Positions 29,525 to 38,509 of a DNA stretch of 64,000 nt are shown here, piece after piece (the stretch's first letter is position 1; every line of letters begins with the position of its first letter). The position numbers and the translations under genes were made by a program. The stretch covers positions 2,976,001-3,040,000 of the forward strand of contig NZ_AP022593.1 of assembly GCF_010731815.2 (NCBI RefSeq), written 5' to 3'. Source of the DNA: Mycolicibacterium arabiense (lineage in GTDB: Bacteria > Actinomycetota > Actinomycetes > Mycobacteriales > Mycobacteriaceae). The notes beneath the pieces were generated by a model. The model did no database searches, was not told the DNA's origin, and worked only from the letters and a program-made list of their open reading frames with translations.

Positions 29525-30796
29525 ATGAGGGACGTGGGTATTCAACAGCTTCCGTGGCACACGGGGAACCAGCCACGGCAGCGCACGTTCACGCAGTCGT
29601 CCAAGCTGCAGGATGTCCTGTACGAGATCCGCGGTCCAGTACACGAACACGCGTCACGACTGGAGGCCGAAGGGCACCGGATCCTCAAGCTGAACATCGG
29701 CAACCCGGCGCCGTTCGGCTTCGAGGCGCCGGACGTGATCATGCGCGACATGATCCAGGCGCTGCCGAACGCGCAGGGGTACTCGGACTCGAAGGGCATC
29801 GTGAGCGCCCGCCGCGCGGTGTTCACCCGCTACGAATTGGTCGACGGCTTCCCGCGTTTCGACATCGACGACGTGTTCCTCGGCAACGGTGTCTCCGAGC
29901 TGATCACGATGACGCTGCAGGCGCTGCTCGACAACGGCGACCAGGTGCTCATTCCCGCGCCCGACTATCCGCTGTGGACGGCGTCGACCTCGCTGGCCGG
30001 CGGAACCCCGGTGCACTACCTGTGCGACGAGACCCAGGGGTGGCAGCCCGACATCGCCGACCTCGAGTCGAAGATCACCGAACGCACGAAGGCGCTCGTC
30101 GTGATCAACCCGAACAACCCGACCGGCGCGGTGTACGGCCGCGAAGTCCTCGAGCAGATGGTGGAACTCGCCCGCAAGCACCAGCTCCTGCTGCTCGCCG
30201 ACGAGATCTACGACAAGATCCTCTACGAGGACGCCAAGCACATCAGCCTGGCCACGCTCGCCCCCGATCTGCTGACGCTGACGTTCAACGGTCTCTCGAA
30301 GGCCTACCGGGTGGCTGGCTACCGGTCCGGGTGGCTGGTGATCACCGGACCCAAGGAGCACGCGTCGAGCTTCCTCGAGGGCATCAACCTGCTGTCGAAC
30401 ATGCGGCTGTGCCCGAACGTGCCCGCGCAGTACGCCATTCAGGTGGCGCTCGGCGGTCATCAGAGCATCGACGACCTGGTGTTGCCTGGCGGTCGGCTGC
30501 TCGAACAGCGCGACGTCGCCTGGAACAAGCTCAACGAGATCCCAGGGGTGTCCTGCGTGAAACCCGGGGGCGCGCTGTACGCGTTCCCTCGCCTGGACCC
30601 CGAAGTCCACGACATCCACGACGACGAGCAACTGGTCCTCGACCTCCTGCTGCAGGAGAAGATCCTGGTCGTGCAGGGCACCGGGTTCAACTGGCCCGCC
30701 CCCGACCACCTGCGCATCGTGACGCTGCCATGGGCACGCGATCTCGCCAACGCCATCGAGCGGCTCGGCAACTTCTTGGCGTCCTACCGCCAGTAG
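29525..30796 (+). CDS. aspC: Pyridoxal-phosphate aminotransferase, AspC/AlaA type
   Basis: A 423-residue fold-type I aminotransferase (Rv0337c homologue). Motifs are LKLNIGNPAPFGF, GNGVSELITMTLQALL, NPNNPTGAVYG, LADEIYDKILY (Asp for the pyridine nitrogen), the PLP lysine in TFNGLSKAYRVAGYR, and the late LRIVTLPWARD with the carboxylate-binding Arg. Similar to E. coli AlaA, it probably transfers amino groups between alanine or aspartate and glutamate. It lies 35 bases after etfD on the same strand, an order conserved with M. tuberculosis. Confidence 0.88.
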   Translation: MRDVGIQQLPWHTGNQPRQRTFTQSSKLQDVLYEIRGPVHEHASRLEAEGHRILKLNIGNPAPFGFEAPDVIMRDMIQALPNAQGYSDSKGIVSARRAVFTRYELVDGFPRFDIDDVFLGNGVSELITMTLQALLDNGDQVLIPAPDYPLWTASTSLAGGTPVHYLCDETQGWQPDIADLESKITERTKALVVINPNNPTGAVYGREVLEQMVELARKHQLLLLADEIYDKILYEDAKHISLATLAPDLLTLTFNGLSKAYRVAGYRSGWLVITGPKEHASSFLEGINLLSNMRLCPNVPAQYAIQVALGGHQSIDDLVLPGGRLLEQRDVAWNKLNEIPGVSCVKPGGALYAFPRLDPEVHDIHDDEQLVLDLLLQEKILVVQGTGFNWPAPDHLRIVTLPWARDLANAIERLGNFLASYRQ

Positions 30797-31456
30797 TCAA
30801 CGAGCCACCGGGTCCAGGACACCCCTTTCGACCAACGTCTGCGCGCACGCTCCAGACACCCAGCTGATCTCGCGATTGAAGTTCGCCCAGCGTTCCTGGT
30901 GGCCGAAGTGGTCTCGGAGTACACCGACGTAGCCGGCCAGTGCCTCGACGTCCTCTACGGCGGCGAGATAACAGCACGTCCTCTCGTAGGCGATGAGGAG
31001 GTTGTTCGTCGTCGCATACTCCACGAGCGTTGCCGTGCAATCGAATCCTTCGATGACGGCGACCACCATTTCGAGGCCTTCTCGAAGTGCAGCTGCGAAC
31101 TCCTTCATATTGGTGTCGCGGTCGAATCGGGGTTCATAGGGCAGGTCTGGCACCACCGACTCCCAGCGGCGGTCGAACAGGAAGCCAATCGGGGGCTGCG
31201 GGCATGGGCCCGGCCACACCTCGTCGACCTCGCGGGAGCCGACGCCGACGTTGACGAAGAACCCGTGCCACGAGTACACGTCGTTGTGCCAGTCGTTCTG
31301 AAACCCGATTACGTCGTAGATGGGCCCGCGGTATCTGACGAACTTCGTCCCGTGCTGGGTGAAGCCCATCGAGCCGAGGAACGGGCCGACTCCTTCCGAG
31401 AGCAGGAGGTCGAATTGCGGCCTCAGCGGTGTGTTTTCATCGTCGAGATCGCGCAC
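30797..31456 (-). CDS. DUF4304-like protein
   Basis: A 219-residue protein whose first half (LLSEGVGPFLGSMGFTQHG then KFVRYRGPIYDVIGFQNDWH) fits the DUF4304 family, a domain of unknown function common in actinobacteria. No signal peptide or membrane segment is visible. I choose the GTG at 31456 because AAGGAG lies seven bases before it; a longer frame starting at 31525 has no such site. It converges on the aminotransferase with no gap. The function is unknown. Confidence 0.7.
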   Translation of the reverse strand: MRDLDDENTPLRPQFDLLLSEGVGPFLGSMGFTQHGTKFVRYRGPIYDVIGFQNDWHNDVYSWHGFFVNVGVGSREVDEVWPGPCPQPPIGFLFDRRWESVVPDLPYEPRFDRDTNMKEFAAALREGLEMVVAVIEGFDCTATLVEYATTNNLLIAYERTCCYLAAVEDVEALAGYVGVLRDHFGHQERWANFNREISWVSGACAQTLVERGVLDPVAR

Positions 31457-31583
31457 TCGCGGCTCCTTTCGAGCGGCCCACGAATCTCGCGGCCCATCCC
31501 AAAGGCTATGTCGCGCACACGCCATGGTGCGGATCCATCCACAGTCACCGATTCATCCACAGGATTCGCGATCACCCGGGCAT

Positions 31584-31599
31584 TCGAACACGTGTTCGA
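31584..31599 (+). promoter_or_regulatory. Perfect mycobacterial SOS box (LexA site)
   Basis: The site reads TCGAAC-ACGT-GTTCGA, an exact match to the mycobacterial LexA consensus TCGAAC-N4-GTTCGA. It lies only 14 bases before the start of the 13E12/HNH gene. LexA control of 13E12-family genes has been described in M. tuberculosis. Confidence 0.9.
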
Positions 31600-31612
31600 G
31601 TAAAGTGGGGGC

Positions 31613-33010
31613 ATGACCGCAGCTCGCCCGTTCTTGTTCGCCGACGCGGCGCGGGATCGGGTTCGGGCGGACCTCGACGCGATCGACGCAGCGATGGATC
31701 GGCTTCGGGAGACGTCGACGGACATGGTGGGCAACGCCTTTCGCGTAGAGATCACCGAACGCCTCGAGTACCACAACCGGCTCAACCGCGGCCTGTCCTA
31801 TCGCATGTTCGCCGAAATGGCCGACCCACCCGACGGCGACGACCGTCTTCCCGGCAGCCCCGGAGTGCGACTGCGCGACACACTCGCCCGTCGACTGCGC
31901 CTCGTACCCAAGGAAGTGTCTCGCCGGTTCAAGGTGGCCGCCCGCGTGAGCCCGCGTCGGTCACTCACCGGCGACACCATTCCCGCAGAACTACCCGCAC
32001 TGGCCGAGGCCATCGAGGCCGGCGCCGTCGGCGAGGACCACATCGCCAAGGTGTGCGACGCCATCGACGCACTACCCCAGATCGCCGCGGCCGAGATGGC
32101 CGCCGTCGAAAGCACCCTCGTCGAGCACGCCCGCCAACAAGACTCGGCCTTCGTCGCGGAGGTCGGCAAGCGCATCGCCGACACCATCAATCCCGACGGC
32201 ATCTTCAACGACCAGGACCGCGCTAGACGCCGCTGCCTGAAGCTCGGTCGACAGGGCCCCGACGGTATGAGCAAGCTCAGCGGGAACGTCGACCCCGAAA
32301 CCCGTGCCCTGCTCGAAGCAACGGGGGCTGCGGTCCGCCCCGGCCACCATGTGCCCGGCACCGACGCCACCGTCGTCGACGCCGCCACCGACGGCCGCAC
32401 CGACTCCCAACGCATGCATGACGCCCTGAAACTGGGACTGCGCGCCGGCCTGAAATCCGGCGCACTCGGCACCCACCGCGGCATCCCGGTCACCGTCATC
32501 GCGACCACCACGGTCGCCGACCTCGAGCAAGCCGCTCATGCGATGACCGACCCCGACGTCCCGATGCCACGGCCTGCCCGCACCGGCGGCGGTTCGATGC
32601 TGCCGATGCGCGACCTCATCCGCATGGCTGCCAACAGCATTCACTACCTGTGCGTGTTCGACGGTCACTCCGACCGGCCGCTATATCTGGCGCGCAGCAC
32701 CCGCATCGCCACCGTCGACCAGCGCATCGTGTGCCACGCCCGAGATCAGGGATGCACCCGGCCCGGCTGCACCGCCGCTGGCTATTACTGCGAAGTCCAC
32801 CACGCGCCGGACTGGGACCCCGACGGCCGCACCGACGCCGATTGCCTCTACTTCGCCTGCCCACGCGACCACGCTTTGGTCACGCGCGGCCATGCCACCA
32901 CCACCGTGACCGATGACGGGCGTTTGGCCTGGTCGGTTGGTGGCGCCCCGCCCGAGGTCAACCCCCTCCACCGCGATTCGGACCTCCACCCGAGGCCCGA
33001 CGACCGGTGA
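31613..33010 (+). CDS. 13E12-family DUF222/HNH endonuclease protein
   Basis: A 465-residue member of the 13E12 repeat family. The large N-terminal DUF222 region (about residues 30-330) is helical; the C-terminal HNH nuclease (about 375-440) shows DQGCTRPGCTAAGYYCEVHH with the catalytic His pair and a later CPRDHALV. These genes are multicopy in mycobacteria and are thought to be mobile or to act in DNA damage. A perfect SOS box sits immediately upstream, and an Rv0336-like neighbour of Rv0337c is expected here from M. tuberculosis order. The HNH residues look intact. Confidence 0.88.
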   Translation: MTAARPFLFADAARDRVRADLDAIDAAMDRLRETSTDMVGNAFRVEITERLEYHNRLNRGLSYRMFAEMADPPDGDDRLPGSPGVRLRDTLARRLRLVPKEVSRRFKVAARVSPRRSLTGDTIPAELPALAEAIEAGAVGEDHIAKVCDAIDALPQIAAAEMAAVESTLVEHARQQDSAFVAEVGKRIADTINPDGIFNDQDRARRRCLKLGRQGPDGMSKLSGNVDPETRALLEATGAAVRPGHHVPGTDATVVDAATDGRTDSQRMHDALKLGLRAGLKSGALGTHRGIPVTVIATTTVADLEQAAHAMTDPDVPMPRPARTGGGSMLPMRDLIRMAANSIHYLCVFDGHSDRPLYLARSTRIATVDQRIVCHARDQGCTRPGCTAAGYYCEVHHAPDWDPDGRTDADCLYFACPRDHALVTRGHATTTVTDDGRLAWSVGGAPPEVNPLHRDSDLHPRPDDR

Positions 33011-33053
33011 CGGCTCTCGCCCTGCGCCCAACCACCACCTCTACCCTGACCGG

Positions 33054-34274
33054 GTGGCCCATTCGCACTCGCACTCGCTTCCATCCGGGCCGGCTCCGCT
33101 GGGACCGCTGGCGGCCAGGATCGTCGTCGGCCTGCTGATCGCGATCGGACTGACCACCATCGTCGGCGCGGCCCTGCTGTGGCCCAGCCAGCAGAAGGTC
33201 GACATCCCCCTGCCCTTCCAGAACGCGGCGGGCGGCGCCGTCACCACCGAGGCGGGCCACGTCCTCTCGAGCGGGCTGGCGGACTGCGGCAGCCCGTCTG
33301 CGGGCGCCGTGCTCACGTCCGACCCGACGATGGCCCCGCCCGGCGGCGGGCAGTGCGTCCAATCGCTCGTCGAGATCGACTCCGGCCCCAACAAGGGCGC
33401 CAACACCGTGCTCGAGTTCAGCGGCGGGCCGGGGCAGCCGCAGCTGCTCGTCGGCGACGATCTGCGGCTCAGCAGGCAGGTCGATCAGAACGGTGCGACC
33501 ACCTACTCGTTCTACGACTTCGAACGGTCGTGGGCGCTCGTCGCACTGGCCGCGGTGTTCGCGGTGGTGGTCGTGGCCGTCGCCCGTTGGCGGGGACTGC
33601 GGGCGATGGTGGGCATCGTCGTGGCCTTCGCCGTGCTGGTCGTCTTCCTGCTGCCCGCGTTGCGCGACGGTGCACCCGCGGTGCCGGTGTCACTGGTCGC
33701 GTCGTCGGTCATCCTCTACGCCGTCATCTATCTCGCGCACGGCGTGAGCCTGCGCACCAGCGCCGCGCTGCTCGGAACCCTCGCCTCGCTGCTCCTCGCG
33801 GGGGTCCTGTCCTGGGGCGCAATCGAACTCGCGCATCTCACCGGCCTCTCGGAGGATCAGAACAACGAGGTGGCCGCCTATCTGGGCGGCGTATCGATCA
33901 CCGGACTCCTGTTGGCCGGGTTCATCATCGGCTCGCTCGGCGTGCTGAACGACGTCACGGTCACCCAGGCGTCGACGGCCTTCGAACTCGCCGAGACGGG
34001 CGCCAACCGGCGCACCATCTTCACCGGCGCCATGCGCGTCGGCCGCGATCACATCGCCAGCACCGTCTACACCCTGGTCCTGGCATACGCGGGCAGCGCA
34101 CTGCCGCTGCTGCTGTTGTTCAGCGTGGCGAACCGGTCGCTGGGCGACGTGCTGACCAGCGAGAGCGTGGCCATCGAGATCGCGCGATCGGCGGTCGGCG
34201 GCATCGCGCTGGCGCTGTCGGTGCCACTGACCACGGGCATCGCCGCGATCCTCGCTACGCCGCAGCGCGCCTGA
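33054..34274 (+). CDS. YibE/F-like membrane protein
   Basis: A 406-residue multi-pass membrane protein of the YibE/F family. The GTG at 33054 gives a His/Ser-rich start (AHSHSHSLPSG), one N-terminal helix, an extracytoplasmic domain of about 120 residues with two Cys (ADCGSP, GGQCVQ), and seven or eight further helices. Conserved family segments are VNDVTVTQAS-like LGVLNDVTVTQASTAFELAE and GRDHIASTVYTLVLAYAGSA. The transport role is unknown. Confidence 0.82.
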   Translation: MAHSHSHSLPSGPAPLGPLAARIVVGLLIAIGLTTIVGAALLWPSQQKVDIPLPFQNAAGGAVTTEAGHVLSSGLADCGSPSAGAVLTSDPTMAPPGGGQCVQSLVEIDSGPNKGANTVLEFSGGPGQPQLLVGDDLRLSRQVDQNGATTYSFYDFERSWALVALAAVFAVVVVAVARWRGLRAMVGIVVAFAVLVVFLLPALRDGAPAVPVSLVASSVILYAVIYLAHGVSLRTSAALLGTLASLLLAGVLSWGAIELAHLTGLSEDQNNEVAAYLGGVSITGLLLAGFIIGSLGVLNDVTVTQASTAFELAETGANRRTIFTGAMRVGRDHIASTVYTLVLAYAGSALPLLLLFSVANRSLGDVLTSESVAIEIARSAVGGIALALSVPLTTGIAAILATPQRA

Positions 34275-34286
34275 CCTCAGCGCCGC

Positions 34287-35045
34287 CTAGAACGGCGTGC
34301 GGGCCAACCACTCGTCCCATACGGCCTGGTCCCCGAACACCTCGAGGCCACCGTCGCTCAGGTCCCGCCGTCTGGTGATGCCGAGCAAGAGGTCGACTGC
34401 CCGACCGCGCACGGCGGCCTCACCCTTGGCGTGGTCGTGCGACCAGTTGACGCCGTCCTCGTCGTGCACGATGGTCCACTCGCCGGTCGGGCCCAGACCG
34501 TCGTCGGTGGCGTGCAGGTGCAGCGTCGTACCCCGCCGCAGCGGCGGCGCGTGCCGGTCGGCTCGGGAGGTGGCCAGGTCGATCCACTCGGACACGGCGT
34601 CGGCCGCCAACTCCGGGGACAGCCGAAAGTCCTGTCCCAGGGCCAGTTCCGCGTCGGCGCGATGCACCGTGACCTCGTGCACCCGCCGCCGGACCCACCA
34701 TCCCGCCGGCTTCGACCCGACGAACGTCCACACCCTGGCACCGCCACCGACGTGGTCGACGGCGTCGAGCACCTTCTGAGCGCCGGCGTTGAGCCAGTCG
34801 ATGGCACCGTCGTGATCCTCGGGCGGCTTGCCGTCGCGGACCTCGCGCGGGTCCAACGGCTCGTTGCGGCGCTCGTCGATGATCTGCGCGCACCATCGGT
34901 TGCCGCGGCCGACGTGTTTCAACAGCTGGTTGAGACTCCAGCCGGGGCAGGTCGGCACGGACACGTCGTCCCAGGACGCGGGGGCACCGCGCAACACGTC
35001 GCCGAAGGCCTGGGTCTCCTCGATCAGGGCTGCTCGAAAGTCCAC
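34287..35045 (-). CDS. Mycothiol-dependent maleylpyruvate isomerase-type protein (TIGR03083-like)
   Basis: A 252-residue DinB-superfamily protein. The N-terminal four-helix domain includes VPTCPGWSLNQLLKHVGRGN and the metal-type His in VRRRVHEVTVHRADAEL; a C-terminal SCP-like domain starts near residue 165 (LHLHATDDGLGPTGEWTIVH). Members include mycothiol-dependent isomerases and many proteins of unknown substrate. The GTG at 35045 is chosen because the frame upstream overlaps the P450 coding region. It lies one base downstream of the P450 stop on the same strand. Confidence 0.75.
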   Translation of the reverse strand: MDFRAALIEETQAFGDVLRGAPASWDDVSVPTCPGWSLNQLLKHVGRGNRWCAQIIDERRNEPLDPREVRDGKPPEDHDGAIDWLNAGAQKVLDAVDHVGGGARVWTFVGSKPAGWWVRRRVHEVTVHRADAELALGQDFRLSPELAADAVSEWIDLATSRADRHAPPLRRGTTLHLHATDDGLGPTGEWTIVHDEDGVNWSHDHAKGEAAVRGRAVDLLLGITRRRDLSDGGLEVFGDQAVWDEWLARTPF

Positions 35046-35046
35046 C

Positions 35047-36366
35047 CTAGGAACGTACCGCCGCACGCGCCTGCCCAAGGCTGATCGGCAACGTCGCCCA
35101 CCCCCGAAGCACGCGCGTATCGCGACGACTGCCCGCACCCGCCAGCGACGCCTCTGGGTAGCGCTCGAAGAACGTGCGCAGCCCCACTTCGCCCTCGGCT
35201 CGGGCCAGCGCCGCGCCGAGGCAGAAGTGCCTGCCCCCGGAGAACGACAGGTGCTTGCCCGCGTTCTCGCGGGTGATGTCGAAGCGGTGCGGATCGCTGA
35301 ACACCTCGGGGTCCCGATTCGCGCCGGCCAGATAGAGGATGACGAGTTCGCCTTCCTTGACCGTGCGGCCCGCAACCTCGGTGTCTGTCTTGGCCAAGCG
35401 CGCGCTGAGCTGCACCGGGGATTCGAGTCGCAGGATCTCCTCCACCGCCATCGGCCAGCGATCGGGTTCGGCCAGCAGCAGCCGGAGCTGATCGGGATGC
35501 TCGAGCAGGATCCGGATGCCGTTGCCGAGCAGGTTGACCGTCGTCTCGAACCCGGCGGCCAGCACCAGTCCCGCCGTCGCCAGCAGCTCCTCGTCGTCGA
35601 GCCGTGCACCGTCGTCGCTGGCGTCGATCAGCTGGCTCATCAGGTCGTCGCCGGGATTCGCGCGCAACCGCCCGATGTGCTCGGTGAGCCAGGTGTTGAA
35701 TCCGTCGAGTCCCGCTTCAACGCGCTGGTACTGCTCCCACGACAATCCGATGTCGAGGCTGGGCGCCGCGAGTTCGCCGTACTCCAGGATGCGCGGCCGG
35801 TCGTGGTCGGGCACTCCGATGATGTCGCCGATGACCGTCACCGGCAGCTGTGAGCAGTAGCGTTCGACGATGTCGACGGTGCCGCCACCATCGGCATCGA
35901 TGTCGTCCATCAGCGTCGTCGCCGCCTGCTGTACCCGATCGCGAAGTGCCGCAACGGCTCTGGTGGTGAACACCGATGACACCGTCTTGCGGTAGCGGGT
36001 GTGCTCGGGCGGCTCGACGGACAGCATGGACGGTGGCAGCAGCGGGTGCAGCCTGCCCTTGACCATGGTCTTCTGTTCGACCCAGCCGAGCGGGCCGGGC
36101 AGGGTCTTGCCGATCGCCGTGACGGCGAAGTCGTCGGACCGCAGCAGCTGGTGCGCCAGTGCGTGATCGGGCGTCAGCCAGGCGGCGCGCCCGCGGACCA
36201 GCCGCCCGCGTGCGCGCAGCTCGTCGGCGAAGCCGCCGGGGTCGGCGCGCACGGTCGGATCGGCGATGAGTCGGCCCTGCGGTTCCCCGCGCCGCGCTCC
36301 GAACGACGCCAGTCCGCGGATCACCCCGTGCAGGGCGAACCAGTGCAGCCGCTGCCTCGCCGTCAT
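35047..36366 (-). CDS. Cytochrome P450
   Basis: A 439-residue soluble bacterial P450. The I helix reads LVLAAGFETTVNLLGNG, the K helix has the ExxR motif in VEEILRLES, and the haem loop is FSGGRHFCLGAALARAEGE with the axial Cys. No redox partner is adjacent. The substrate is unknown; a lipophilic compound is likely. The ATG at 36366 lies inside a short tandem duplication (36361-36394) that separates it from the upstream DUF1330-like gene; without it the two genes would overlap as ATGA. Confidence 0.9.
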   Translation of the reverse strand: MTARQRLHWFALHGVIRGLASFGARRGEPQGRLIADPTVRADPGGFADELRARGRLVRGRAAWLTPDHALAHQLLRSDDFAVTAIGKTLPGPLGWVEQKTMVKGRLHPLLPPSMLSVEPPEHTRYRKTVSSVFTTRAVAALRDRVQQAATTLMDDIDADGGGTVDIVERYCSQLPVTVIGDIIGVPDHDRPRILEYGELAAPSLDIGLSWEQYQRVEAGLDGFNTWLTEHIGRLRANPGDDLMSQLIDASDDGARLDDEELLATAGLVLAAGFETTVNLLGNGIRILLEHPDQLRLLLAEPDRWPMAVEEILRLESPVQLSARLAKTDTEVAGRTVKEGELVILYLAGANRDPEVFSDPHRFDITRENAGKHLSFSGGRHFCLGAALARAEGEVGLRTFFERYPEASLAGAGSRRDTRVLRGWATLPISLGQARAAVRS

Positions 36367-36394
36367 GAATCGAGCCCCGTCATGAATCGAGCTT
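36361..36394. repeat. 17-base tandem duplication at the P450 start
   Basis: CGTCATGAATCGAGCC at 36361-36376 recurs at 36378-36393 with one mismatch at the end, a 17-base period. Each copy contains an ATG on the minus strand; the left one starts the P450, the right one opens a six-codon frame and overlaps the stop of the upstream gene. Confidence 0.85.
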
Positions 36395-36709
36395 AAGTAC
36401 GGGGCGGAGATCATCCAACCGATCGAACAGGTGCCACACGTAGGACGAGGAACCGTTCTCGCGGTGTGCGTGCAGGTCGGCGAGCGTGGCGTCGTTCCGG
36501 TAGCCGTCGAAGGCGTCCTTGTCATCCCACTCGACCAGGATCATCACCTGCCTGGGCGCCACGCCGTCGTCGAGGATCGACTCGCGGAACTTGCCGAGGG
36601 CCACCACGCGGCCGCCGTGGCGCGCGACCTCGGCGACCGATCGCTTGGAGTAGGCCGTGTACTCGTCTCGGTCGGCGACGTCGAACAGGTTGAGTGCGTA
36701 TACCGTCAC
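36380..36709 (-). CDS. DUF1330-like small protein
   Basis: A 109-residue protein with the ferredoxin-like, dimeric alpha/beta-barrel pattern of DUF1330/EthD-type proteins: VTVYALNLFDVADRDEYTAY at the start, GGRVVALGKFRESI, then VMILVEWDDKDAFDGY. The GTG at 36709 is used since it begins the domain directly; an upstream frame reaches into the TetR gene. It precedes the P450 on the same strand and follows tetR by 16 bases, so these three may form one transcription unit. Function unknown. Confidence 0.65.
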   Translation of the reverse strand: MTVYALNLFDVADRDEYTAYSKRSVAEVARHGGRVVALGKFRESILDDGVAPRQVMILVEWDDKDAFDGYRNDATLADLHAHRENGSSSYVWHLFDRLDDLRPVLKLDS

Positions 36710-36725
36710 ACGGCCACGGTACGAC

Positions 36726-37331
36726 CTAGCTCCCGGCGCCACGCAGGACGAGCGGCAGAAAGATCGTGTCGACGATCTCGACGATTGCCTCATCGCTCAC
36801 CGGTTGCAGAGTGAACATGACCTCGTAGCGGAACAGGTCACCAGGCAGGCGCGCGATGCGGGGTGAGACCCGACCTTCGTCGATCTCACCGCGAGCGACG
36901 GCCTTGGCGAGCGCGCGCTCCAGCAGCGATTCACCCTCCGCCTGCGTGGCCATGGCCACGTCACCCAGACTCGACCCGGTCGCCCGGTGGTACGGACCCA
37001 GGTGACCGACGAACTGAATCGCCAGGTGCACGCGCCGGTGATTGGCCCCCCGAAGGATCGCGAGGACGTCGCCGCGCAGGGTGCCGGTGTCCGGTTCGGG
37101 CACGGGGTCCGTGGCCACCATGTGTTCGATTGCGGCACGCATGAGTTCCTGCTTGTTGGGCCAGCGGCGGTAGAGCACCGCACGGCTGGTGCCGGCTCGC
37201 GCCGCGACGGCATCGATGGTGAAGGCGTCGTATCCCACGTCGTTCACCTCGGCCCATGCCGCATCCAGCAGCGCCTCTTCGAGTGCCTTGCCGCGCCGCC
37301 GTTGAGGCTCCTTCGACTCCGTAAGGGACAA
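36726..37331 (-). CDS. TetR-family transcriptional regulator
   Basis: A 201-residue TetR-type repressor. The N-terminal HTH reads LLDAAWAEVNDVGYDAFTID followed by AVAARAGTSRAVLYRRWPNK; the C-terminal ligand domain is of the TetR_C_11-like helical type. It is transcribed divergently from the FAD monooxygenase at 37403 across a 71-base gap holding a TAGATCTA palindrome (about 37345-37354), so it probably controls that gene and itself. The ligand is unknown. Confidence 0.85.
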   Translation of the reverse strand: MSLTESKEPQRRRGKALEEALLDAAWAEVNDVGYDAFTIDAVAARAGTSRAVLYRRWPNKQELMRAAIEHMVATDPVPEPDTGTLRGDVLAILRGANHRRVHLAIQFVGHLGPYHRATGSSLGDVAMATQAEGESLLERALAKAVARGEIDEGRVSPRIARLPGDLFRYEVMFTLQPVSDEAIVEIVDTIFLPLVLRGAGS

Positions 37332-37402
37332 AATGTCTCCTATGTGGTAGATCTAGTTCTTGGGTACAGACCGTATCTTATTTCTAGGCCAAGGAGGCAG
37401 TC

Positions 37403-38509
37403 ATGCGGATTCTCGTGTCAGGAGGTGGTGTTGCCGGGCTGAGCGCCGGCATCGACCTCGTCGCCGGAGGGCACGATGTGACCCTCGTCGAGCGGTCGGA
37501 TCACCTGCGCGTCAACGGGTCTCCGATCGACATCCGCGGTGAGTCGATCGGCGTGGCCGAGGAGATGGGCGTGCTGGGCCAGATTCGGGCGCGCCGCATC
37601 GGCATGAGTGAACGCATCGAGTTCGTCGACGCGTCCGACCGCATCCTCGCCGAGCTGGCCGCCGACGAGGTCAACGACACCGCGGGCGACGTCGAAATAC
37701 CCCGCGAGGACCTCGTCACCATCCTGCGTGCGGCGCTGCCCGCGGCGACGCCTCTGATCTTCGGTGAGTCGATCGTCGAACTGCACGACGACGGTGCGGG
37801 TGTCGACGTACGCTTCTCGTCCGGGACGAGCGATCGCTTCGATCTGGTGGTGGGCGCCGACGGGATGCACTCCGCCACCCGCCGCCTCGTCTTCGGCCCG
37901 GAGCACCTATTCCTCCGGCACCTCGGCTTCTACACCGCAATCGCCGCCCTGCCCCCTCGGGCCCGCAGAGACGGCCGCAATTCGATGTTCAACCTCCCGG
38001 GCCTGATGTCCGGAATCACCGGATACCAGGACAAGGCGTTGGCGGTCTTCCTCTTTCGATCACCGTGGATCGACTACGACTACCGCGACCTCGACGCGCA
38101 GAAGAGGATCCTGACCGATGTCTTTGCCGGACAACGGGACTGGCGGGTCGGCGAGCTGCTCGAGGCCGCGCTCGCCGATGCCGAACTGTACTTCGATTCG
38201 GTCAGCCAGATCGACATGGACGCGTGGCACCGCGGCAGGGCCGTCCTCGTCGGCGACGCCGCGTACTGCGCTTCCCCGCTCTCGGGACGGGGCACCAGTC
38301 TGGCGCTGACCGGGGCCTGGTTCCTGGCCGAGGCGCTGCGCGAGCACCCCGACGACGTCGAGCGCGCCTTCGCCCAGTACGAACGGTTGCAACGGCCGCA
38401 CGTACTGCGGGCGCAAGCCACGGCCGCACCCGGTGGCGACCTCCTCGCGCCGCCGACGCCGGAGGCCATCGACGCCCGCAACGAGCGCCTCCGGACGGCG
38501 TCGCGCTAG
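37403..38509 (+). CDS. FAD-dependent monooxygenase (PHBH/TetX-like)
   Basis: A 368-residue class A flavoprotein monooxygenase. The FAD motif is ILVSGGGVAGLSAGIDLVAG at the N-terminus, the DG motif is VVGADGMHSATRR, and the second FAD motif is AVLVGDAAYCASPLSGRGTS. A good ribosome site (AAGGAGG) precedes the ATG. Similar enzymes hydroxylate aromatic or polycyclic compounds, some inactivating antibiotics; the substrate here is unknown. The divergent TetR gene is the likely regulator. Its last four bases overlap udgA on the other strand. Confidence 0.85.
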   Translation: MRILVSGGGVAGLSAGIDLVAGGHDVTLVERSDHLRVNGSPIDIRGESIGVAEEMGVLGQIRARRIGMSERIEFVDASDRILAELAADEVNDTAGDVEIPREDLVTILRAALPAATPLIFGESIVELHDDGAGVDVRFSSGTSDRFDLVVGADGMHSATRRLVFGPEHLFLRHLGFYTAIAALPPRARRDGRNSMFNLPGLMSGITGYQDKALAVFLFRSPWIDYDYRDLDAQKRILTDVFAGQRDWRVGELLEAALADAELYFDSVSQIDMDAWHRGRAVLVGDAAYCASPLSGRGTSLALTGAWFLAEALREHPDDVERAFAQYERLQRPHVLRAQATAAPGGDLLAPPTPEAIDARNERLRTASR

